Below are positions 7,067-13,954 of a DNA stretch of 13,954 nt, piece by piece. Every line of letters starts with the position of its first letter. The first letter of the stretch is position 1. The notes under the pieces are model-generated. The model did no database searches. It was not told the DNA's origin and saw only the letters and a program-made list of their open reading frames with translations. Source of the stretch: JBDTOX01 sp039933015 (lineage in GTDB: Bacteria > Pseudomonadota > Gammaproteobacteria > Burkholderiales > Methylophilaceae); NCBI GenBank assembly GCA_039933015.1, contig JBDTOX010000061.1, positions 1-13,954 on the forward strand, written 5' to 3'. The translations under genes and the position numbers were made by a program.

Positions 7067-9853
7067 TTACTGTAATTGTTTCAGCAATGCCTTTGCTTCG
7101 ACAATGGATGAGAAGGTTTTTTCAGAAGACAGCAGCTTCTCAAGCTCCTTACGGGCTTTGACCTTGTCACCTGATTTAACCAATGCAAGGGCAAGGTGAT
7201 AGCGGATATCAGCTATTTCAGGTGCTAGAGACACTGCCTTTTGCAGAAGTGGCAGGCCGCGTTTCGTGTCGCCTTGCTCTACCAGGATCCAACCCAGGGT
7301 ATCTAGTACTCCAGGAACATCAGGCGCCAATTGATTGGCTTTCTCGGCATACTCTAGGGCGCGCGAGTCTTTTTCCTGCTGATAGAGCCAGGCAAGATTG
7401 TTCAGTGCCGGAACATATTTGGGGTTTTGGCTCAGAACGGTCTGATATTGTTCTATTGCTGCCTTATTCTGTTTTTCAGCAGTATAAACTTCCGCAAGAT
7501 AGACGCGGGCGGCAGTATCATCAGGGTGTTCCTTTAGCCATTGGATCAGTCGGGTACTTGCTTCTTTGCTTTTACCTACTTGGCTGAGTGACGCATGCAA
7601 CTTCATCATCAGTGGCCCAGTTTTGCTGATAGCAAATGCCTGCTCAAAGGCTTTTACCGCAAGATCAGGTTTTTTTTGCGTCATCAAAATATTGCCTTCC
7701 AACTCGTAGCCCACAGGGGATTTGCTGTTATTTTTCTGGATCTGTCGAGCAATTACGAGGGCTTGCTCATAATTTCCATGATTAGCTTCCACAGATGCCA
7801 AGGCCAATTGAGCATCTAGATAATCCGGTTGCAATACCAAAGCCTTTTTAAGGGCATCTGACGCAGCTGTCTCGTTTTGCATCGCCATCTGGATAGAGGC
7901 GATGCGGAGCTGGACGGGAGCGGAGTCCGGCTTCATGACGGCTAGTTTTTGGTAGGTCTCCAGTGCGGCTGGCTTATCGCCGTTGGCGAATTGAGCCTGT
8001 GCCAGCATATCCATAACTTCGGGAGAATTGGGGTTGGAGCCTTGAAGTTTTTGGATAGAGTTCAGCGCCTTTTGTTTTTCACCAGTGCGGAGATAATGCG
8101 ACGCCAGCAACAGGGCTGGTTGCAGTGCATCGGGATTTTCCTGGCTGGAACGCTCAAGCCAGGCTGTGGCCTCCTTAGGCTGCCCTTGTGCGAAGGCAAG
8201 GCTGGCTAGAGCAGTCATCGCCTGGACATTTTTCTTGTCTTTTGCGAGGAGTGTTTCAAACCGCCTTTTTGCCAGTTCCGGTTTGTTATCCTGCAAATCC
8301 AGTCGCGCAAGGTTTGCCGCAGCCGGGAAATAGGTGGGCTGAATGGCAATAGCCTTTTCAAAACTCGCGCGTGCACCGGCTATATCTTTCTTGCCCAGAT
8401 ACGCAACGCCCTTCAGGTTATGACTAAGCGGATTGTCAGGTTCATCTTTCTCGATGGCTTTCGCAGCTGCGAGTGCCTTGTCAAATTCATTGTTGCGAAG
8501 GTGGGTCATGGCCAGCAGCACGTCTGCCTTGGATGATTTATTGTCCAGCTTCGTTGCCATTTCAAGCTCAGCTACTGCACGGACGTCCTCTCCTTGTGCC
8601 AGCTTGCTTATGCCCAGCGCGGCATGGAGCTTTGCATTATCGGGGGCAAGCGTACTGGCTTTTTCAAAGTATTCCGTTGCTTTGGTGAAGTCCTTTGCTT
8701 GCATATAGGATTCGCCCGCGAGCGCAAGCAATTGTGTATCCTCTGGCGCGACTTTAAGTGCGGTGGCCAGTTCCTCAAGTGCACGCTGTGTTTGGCGGCT
8801 TCTCAGCAGGGTAGAAACCAATAGTTTACGAGCATAGAGACCGCTTGGATCCTTCTCCAGGTAATTGTTCAAGTATTGTTCAGCTTGAGGCATGGAGCCC
8901 AGGGAATATTGCACTGCTCCTGCGAGAAGTACGCTAGGCATGTGATCCGGCGCTACTCGCAGTATCTGTTGTAAAGATTCCCAAGCTGCGGCATATTTTT
9001 CTTGGCGGAAATCAAGCAGCGCCTGGGTATAGAAGACCATCAGGCTATTCGGCGACACTTTGCGTGCTGCGTCGATATCGGCCTTGGCCGTATCGAATTT
9101 TCCTGTACCAATTTCCAGGAAGGCTTTGTTGATGTGGGCCGAAGTGTTTTTCGGTTGTAATTTCAGTGTCTGGTCATAGGCCGCAAGGGCTGGCTCTATT
9201 TTCCCTTGGGCGCGCAGCAGATCAGCTTTGAAAAGCCAAGCATCCGCGTTCTGCGAATTTTTGGCTACTGCGTGCTCGGAAAAGCGCGTAGCAGCATCAA
9301 TGTCTCTCTCCGTCAGGGCATATCTGGCCAGTCCAATGAGGGCGGTTGGAAAGTCAGGATTAAGCTTGAGGGCCTGCTCGAACGATGCTTTGGCTTCTTG
9401 ATTTTTGCCCAAGGCCAGGTAGGCATTGCCACGTAAGCTTGATATTTCTGCGGATGGTTTTTCGGAAGCTATCTGTTCTGTTTCGTCCAGAATTTGCTGG
9501 AACTGACCTTGGGCGAACAAGACATCCCCCAAGTCAGGGAGTACTTTGGCTGGGCTCATGCCCAGTTCCAAGGCTTTTCTGAGTTCCTTCTCGGCAGATT
9601 TTTGATCCCTGTTCTGGCTGTAGATCGTACCTAGCAAATAGCGAGCTTCTGCATTGTCCGGGTTCTTCTGCAGGGCGTTCTTAAGCTGGATGATGGCGGC
9701 CTGGGTGTCGCCCTTATGCTGAAGCTGCACGGCTTCAGCAACCAGCGCCTGAGGCGTCTGTGTTTTACTGCAGGCTGTTAAACTGCTTCCGAGCAGGGCG
9801 GCTCCGGACAGAATTGCGATGGTACTTATTTGCTTGAGTTTGAGTTTGTGCAT
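7067..9853 (-). CDS. prsT: PEP-CTERM system TPR-repeat lipoprotein PrsT
   Basis: A 928-residue protein of the PEP-CTERM system TPR lipoprotein family (TIGR02917 type), a marker of exosortase-linked exopolysaccharide loci in Gram-negative bacteria. Residues 1-27 are a lipoprotein signal peptide (KLKLK, then a hydrophobic IAILSGAALLGSSL) ending in the lipobox LTAC with Cys28; Ser at +2 fits outer-membrane sorting. From about residue 33 to the end the chain is a succession of roughly 34-residue TPR units, around two dozen by eye, with repeated A-x-x-x-Y/F-x-x-A-L-x-x-x-P-D-N patterns. Such a solenoid probably holds partners of the polysaccharide export or protein sorting machinery in the periplasm; the partner is not known from the sequence. 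AGGAAAG lies six bases before the ATG. The gene follows tviC by 97 bases with no visible terminator, so co-transcription is likely. Confidence 0.93.
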   Translation of the reverse strand: MHKLKLKQISTIAILSGAALLGSSLTACSKTQTPQALVAEAVQLQHKGDTQAAIIQLKNALQKNPDNAEARYLLGTIYSQNRDQKSAEKELRKALELGMSPAKVLPDLGDVLFAQGQFQQILDETEQIASEKPSAEISSLRGNAYLALGKNQEAKASFEQALKLNPDFPTALIGLARYALTERDIDAATRFSEHAVAKNSQNADAWLFKADLLRAQGKIEPALAAYDQTLKLQPKNTSAHINKAFLEIGTGKFDTAKADIDAARKVSPNSLMVFYTQALLDFRQEKYAAAWESLQQILRVAPDHMPSVLLAGAVQYSLGSMPQAEQYLNNYLEKDPSGLYARKLLVSTLLRSRQTQRALEELATALKVAPEDTQLLALAGESYMQAKDFTKATEYFEKASTLAPDNAKLHAALGISKLAQGEDVRAVAELEMATKLDNKSSKADVLLAMTHLRNNEFDKALAAAKAIEKDEPDNPLSHNLKGVAYLGKKDIAGARASFEKAIAIQPTYFPAAANLARLDLQDNKPELAKRRFETLLAKDKKNVQAMTALASLAFAQGQPKEATAWLERSSQENPDALQPALLLASHYLRTGEKQKALNSIQKLQGSNPNSPEVMDMLAQAQFANGDKPAALETYQKLAVMKPDSAPVQLRIASIQMAMQNETAASDALKKALVLQPDYLDAQLALASVEANHGNYEQALVIARQIQKNNSKSPVGYELEGNILMTQKKPDLAVKAFEQAFAISKTGPLMMKLHASLSQVGKSKEASTRLIQWLKEHPDDTAARVYLAEVYTAEKQNKAAIEQYQTVLSQNPKYVPALNNLAWLYQQEKDSRALEYAEKANQLAPDVPGVLDTLGWILVEQGDTKRGLPLLQKAVSLAPEIADIRYHLALALVKSGDKVKARKELEKLLSSEKTFSSIVEAKALLKQLQ

Positions 9854-9952
9854 ATCTTCTTTCCTAAAGTTTGAGGAGAATGCTTTACCACGTTGACTGT
9901 GATGGCCTTGAAGACCTGCTGAGTGCAGTTTTGAACGTATTCAGACACAAAT

Positions 9953-11035
9953 TCAAATTGCAGATGCAATGTTGTCGGGCTTTTCTCGCTGGCCGCTAAA
10001 TTCATTTGGTGTGAGATGGGCTACGTACCAGTCCATGGCTTGCTTGAGTCCTTCATCAATGCGGTGGGTCGGCTGAAAACCTAACAACTTTTTGGCCTTT
10101 GCAATGTCCGCTTGGGAATGGCGGACATCTCCTTCACGGAACTCCCTATATTGGGGGCGATGTTCTTCCAGATGGGGGAATTGTGTCAGAAGTAATGTGC
10201 GCATCATGTCATAGAGTTGATTAAGGCTTGTACGCTCATTGAGCGCGACGTTGTATACCTGATTGACAGCCTCCTGATCGTCAACCATCGCTGCCAGCAA
10301 GTTAGCCTGGACGACATTATCAATAAAGCAGAAATCCCGGCTAGTTTCGCCATCGCCGTTGATTTGCAAGGTTTGATCCATGATGAGCGCAGCGACCCAC
10401 CGTGGGATGACTGCGGCATAGGCACCATTTGGGTCCTGCCGTGGGCCGAAGACATTGAAGTAGCGAAGCCCTATGGATGCGGTTCCATAGCAGCGGGCAA
10501 ATACATCCGCATATAGTTCGTTGACATACTTGGTGACCGCATAAGGCGAGAGTGGGCTACCTATCACCGTTTCCACTTTGGGCAGTCCGGGATGGTCACC
10601 ATAGGTTGAGCTGGAAGCGGCATAAACAAAACGCTTGATGTTGGCATCGCGGGACGCCGCCAGCATATTCAGAAAACCTGAAATATTGTTCTCGTTTGTC
10701 AGAATGGGGTCTTCAATGGAACGCGGCACCGATCCCAAGGCTGCTTCATGCAAGACATAATTCACGCCTTTGCATGCAGCCATACAATCTTCAGGATTAC
10801 GGATATCGCCTTCGATGAAGCTGAAATTGCGCCATGCTGCTGGTCCGACCAATTCCTTTACTTGCTCGAGATTGTGCCTGTGGCCGGTTGAAAAATTATC
10901 CAGACCGGTCACATTTTGATTCAGCCTAAGCAAGGCTTCCAGAAGATTAGAGCCGATAAAGCCCGCAACACCCGTAATCAGCCAATGGTGTTGATGCTGA
11001 CTCAAATACTGCTGAACTTCTTGATATTTTGTCAT
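9953..11035 (-). CDS. tviC: UDP-N-acetylglucosamine 4-epimerase family (TviC/WbpP-like)
   Basis: A 360-residue extended short-chain dehydrogenase/reductase. Seen: the Rossmann nucleotide motif TGVAGFIGS (21-29), DNFSTG (46-51), EGDIRNPEDC (75-84), an SSS triplet at 141-143, the catalytic Y-x3-K as YAVTK (165-169), then GLRYFNVFGPRQDPNGAYAAVIP, the substrate pocket typical of WbpP/TviC. These enzymes interconvert UDP-GlcNAc and UDP-GalNAc or, after the neighbouring dehydrogenase, their uronic acids. The pair tviB-tviC is the standard route to UDP-GalNAcA for surface polysaccharides such as Vi antigen. The gene starts 22 bases after tviB, with AAAGG about 10 bases before its ATG. Whether it works on the neutral or the acid sugar cannot be decided from sequence. 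Confidence 0.92.
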   Translation of the reverse strand: MTKYQEVQQYLSQHQHHWLITGVAGFIGSNLLEALLRLNQNVTGLDNFSTGHRHNLEQVKELVGPAAWRNFSFIEGDIRNPEDCMAACKGVNYVLHEAALGSVPRSIEDPILTNENNISGFLNMLAASRDANIKRFVYAASSSTYGDHPGLPKVETVIGSPLSPYAVTKYVNELYADVFARCYGTASIGLRYFNVFGPRQDPNGAYAAVIPRWVAALIMDQTLQINGDGETSRDFCFIDNVVQANLLAAMVDDQEAVNQVYNVALNERTSLNQLYDMMRTLLLTQFPHLEEHRPQYREFREGDVRHSQADIAKAKKLLGFQPTHRIDEGLKQAMDWYVAHLTPNEFSGQREKPDNIASAI

Positions 11036-11057
11036 GTCAGTCTGCCTTTATTCTGTT

Positions 11058-12338
<1,281 letters not shown>

Positions 12339-12590
12339 AGTGTATATCCCTGTTGGATGTCTTATTTGTGATTAAGCTAACAGATATTGTTGCAAGCTAC
12401 AATCTTGTGCAACTGAACTATGAATAACTACCCCAGTTTTTCGCACAATTCTCTTGTCCATCAAACTTGTCCATCAAATGAAGTGCGCAGGCAGGGGCAA
12501 TTTATCGTCCAACTCGCAAGTTCCTGCGCAATCATCACGCAAATTTATAAAATATTCGGATGAGTATTTTTCAAGTAAACTTTACTTACT
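12339..12590. promoter_or_regulatory. Divergent tviB/manC intergenic region with several repeats
   Basis: 252 bases holding the start signals of both transcripts. Visible elements: an imperfect dyad GTTGCAAG / CTTGTGCAAC (12389-12396, 12404-12413); a tandem duplication of CTTGTCCATCAAA (12453-12465 and 12466-12478); a perfect 8-bp inverted pair TGCGCAGG / CCTGCGCA (12484-12491, 12523-12530); an AT-rich stretch with TATAAAATAT at 12546-12555; and AAGTAAA-C-TTTACTT (12573-12587), ending 3 bases before the manC ATG. No clear sigma-54 element or unambiguous -35/-10 pair was found for either gene. Confidence 0.6.
12453..12478. repeat. Tandem 13-bp direct repeat CTTGTCCATCAAA x2
   Basis: Two perfect head-to-tail copies with no spacer. 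Either a slipped-strand duplication or a pair of sites one and a quarter helical turns apart. It lies about 115-140 bases upstream of both start codons. Confidence 0.85.
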
Positions 12591-13954
12591 ATGCTTATAC
12601 CTTTGATACTCTCTGGCGGTGTGGGTGCACGTTTGTGGCCTATCTCCCGCGAATCTCGTCCCAAGCCATTCATGAGGCTTCCTGACGGACATAGCTTGTT
12701 GCAGAAGACTTTTGCCCGCGCAGCGGCACTTGAAGGTGTCAGTGAGATACTGAGCATCACCAACCGCGAGTATTACTTTGAAAGCCGCGATGAATACCAA
12801 CGCGCCAAGAAAAGCTTTCCTGGTGTAGTTGACACTTTTCTGTTGGAGCCTTTCGGGCGAAATACGGCTGCAGCGATAGCCTTGGGTGCGTTGCGTATTG
12901 CTGGGGCATATGGCGACGATGCGTTGATGCTGGTGTTGCCGGCCGATCACCTGATTGATGATCAAGCGGCATTTGCTAGCGCCGTACGCCAGGCATCCGG
13001 TTTGGCGGAGCAGGGCTATCTTGTGACTTTCGGTATTGTTCCTGGCGCCCCGGAATCCGGCTTTGGCTACATTGAAGCCGACGGGCATATGGTTAAGCGC
13101 TTCGTGGAAAAACCCTCCAGCGAAACGGCTTTGGAATACATCGAGTCCGGCCGCTACCTGTGGAATTCCGGCATGTTTTGCTTTAAAGCGGGTGTCATGC
13201 TGGAGCAATTCAAGCTTCACGCCCCTGTCATATACGAACATGCCCTGAAGTGCTGGGATGCCACCCGCGATAAAGTGCACATAAACAGCTCGATGATGGA
13301 AATCGACTCGGACACATTCGCTCTTGTGCCGGAAAACTCCATTGATTACGCCGTCATGGAAAAGTCGGACAAGGTCGCAGTGGTGGCTGGCAGCTTTGAC
13401 TGGAGTGATATCGGCTCGTGGAATGCCATTTGTAACCTCGTTCCGCCGGATGCGGCGGGCAACCGTGTGGTAGGCGAGGCGGTGCTGGTCGATGTAGGCA
13501 ACACCTTTATTCAGAGTGAAGGGCGCATGGTGGCAGCGATCGGCCTGGACAACCTGTTGATTGTCGACACTCCGGATGCCTTGCTTGTGGCAAGCCGGGA
13601 GCGCAGCCAGGACGTCAGAAAAGTAGTGCAACAACTCAAGCTGATTAACCATGATAGCTACAGGACGCACCGCACCGTAGCGCGTCCCTGGGGAACCTAT
13701 ACCGTGCTGGAAGAAGGCAGGAATTTCAAGATCAAGCGTATTGTTGTCAAACCTGGAGCCTCGCTGTCGCTGCAAATGCATTATCACCGTAGTGAGCATT
13801 GGGTGGTGGTCAGCGGTACGGCCAGCATTGTGCATGACGATAAAACAATGCTGATCAGAACAAATGAATCGACCTATATCCCGATCGGCCACAAACACCG
13901 CCTGAAAAACCCCGGGTTAACTGACCTGATAATGATTGAGGTGCAAAGTGGTGA
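12591..13954 (+). CDS. manC: Mannose-1-phosphate guanylyltransferase / mannose-6-phosphate isomerase, 3' end missing
   Basis: The frame is open from the ATG at 12591 to the window edge (454 codons), a little short of the usual 470-485 residues, so only the last part is missing. Bifunctional type II enzymes (ManC/AlgA/CpsB) convert fructose-6-phosphate to mannose-6-phosphate and mannose-1-phosphate plus GTP to GDP-mannose. Seen: LSGGVGARLWPISR (7-20) for GTP binding with PKPF just after, LPADHLI in the middle, FVEKP (171-175) and WNSGMF for the pyrophosphorylase site, DWSDIGSW further on, and the isomerase cupin motif QMHYHRSEHW (395-404) with its metal-binding histidines, followed by PIGHKHRLKNPG. 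The start has only a weak ribosome site. It is divergent from tviB and supplies GDP-mannose for the same polysaccharide, by inference. Confidence 0.95.
   Translation, partial: MLIPLILSGGVGARLWPISRESRPKPFMRLPDGHSLLQKTFARAAALEGVSEILSITNREYYFESRDEYQRAKKSFPGVVDTFLLEPFGRNTAAAIALGALRIAGAYGDDALMLVLPADHLIDDQAAFASAVRQASGLAEQGYLVTFGIVPGAPESGFGYIEADGHMVKRFVEKPSSETALEYIESGRYLWNSGMFCFKAGVMLEQFKLHAPVIYEHALKCWDATRDKVHINSSMMEIDSDTFALVPENSIDYAVMEKSDKVAVVAGSFDWSDIGSWNAICNLVPPDAAGNRVVGEAVLVDVGNTFIQSEGRMVAAIGLDNLLIVDTPDALLVASRERSQDVRKVVQQLKLINHDSYRTHRTVARPWGTYTVLEEGRNFKIKRIVVKPGASLSLQMHYHRSEHWVVVSGTASIVHDDKTMLIRTNESTYIPIGHKHRLKNPGLTDLIMIEVQSG

Noticed and set aside
7070..9800. Repeats inside prsT as a DNA repeat array
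   Set aside because: The periodicity is at protein level (TPR units) and the DNA units are not near-identical; no CRISPR-like structure is present.
12389..12413. TTGCAC / GCAA dyad as a sigma-54 promoter for tviB
   Set aside because: The -24 box lacks GG and the spacing to the next GC is wrong.
12582..13898. 438-codon open frame on the minus strand across manC
   Set aside because: It is the antisense of a complete, motif-bearing manC and its translation resembles no protein family; long antisense frames are common opposite GC-biased genes.

Overview
The window looks like a betaproteobacterial chromosome segment of about 50% GC, probably from the Nitrosomonadales/Methylophilaceae-like group; the genus cannot be named from sequence alone. 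It lies inside an exopolysaccharide region of the PEP-CTERM/exosortase type. The diagnostic genes are a PrsT-type TPR lipoprotein and two exosortase-system-associated acyltransferases. Neither an exosortase nor a PEP-CTERM substrate protein lies in the window, so the rest of the system must be elsewhere.

Layout from left to right: (1) 1-696, plus strand, the 3' end of a NodT/TolC-like outer-membrane efflux gene. (2) 693-2366, minus strand, a 557-residue protein with a possible PilZ-like C-terminal domain; its stop codon overlaps the stop of the efflux gene. (3) About 2511-3420, a decayed IS30-family element whose transposase carries two frameshifts, an internal deletion and a nonsense codon. 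(4) 3566-6788, minus strand, a three-gene block of acyltransferase A, a CapK/PaaK-like adenylate-forming enzyme and acyltransferase B. The two acyltransferases are clear paralogues flanking the ligase. (5) 6789-7066, an intergenic region with a hairpin terminator for prsT and a textbook sigma-54 (-24/-12) promoter aimed at the three-gene block. (6) 7067-12338, minus strand, tviB, tviC and prsT: two enzymes of UDP-N-acetylgalactosaminuronic acid synthesis, then the TPR lipoprotein. (7) 12339-12590, a divergent intergenic region rich in short direct and inverted repeats. (8) 12591 to the window end, plus strand, manC (mannose-1-phosphate guanylyltransferase / mannose-6-phosphate isomerase), cut off by the window edge.

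Reading together: manC and tviBC supply GDP-mannose and a UDP-HexNAcA sugar for a surface polysaccharide. PrsT is the outer-membrane TPR lipoprotein that accompanies PEP-CTERM polysaccharide loci. The sigma-54-driven acyltransferase-ligase-acyltransferase block looks like a small acyl-transfer module attached to this system. It is the most interesting part of the window, because its acyl acceptor and product cannot be read from the sequence and the gene arrangement (two GNAT-like acyltransferases around one adenylate-forming enzyme) suggests a dedicated pathway. Sigma-54 control agrees with the known PrsK/PrsR (sigma-54 activator) regulation of PEP-CTERM systems, but those regulators are not in the window.
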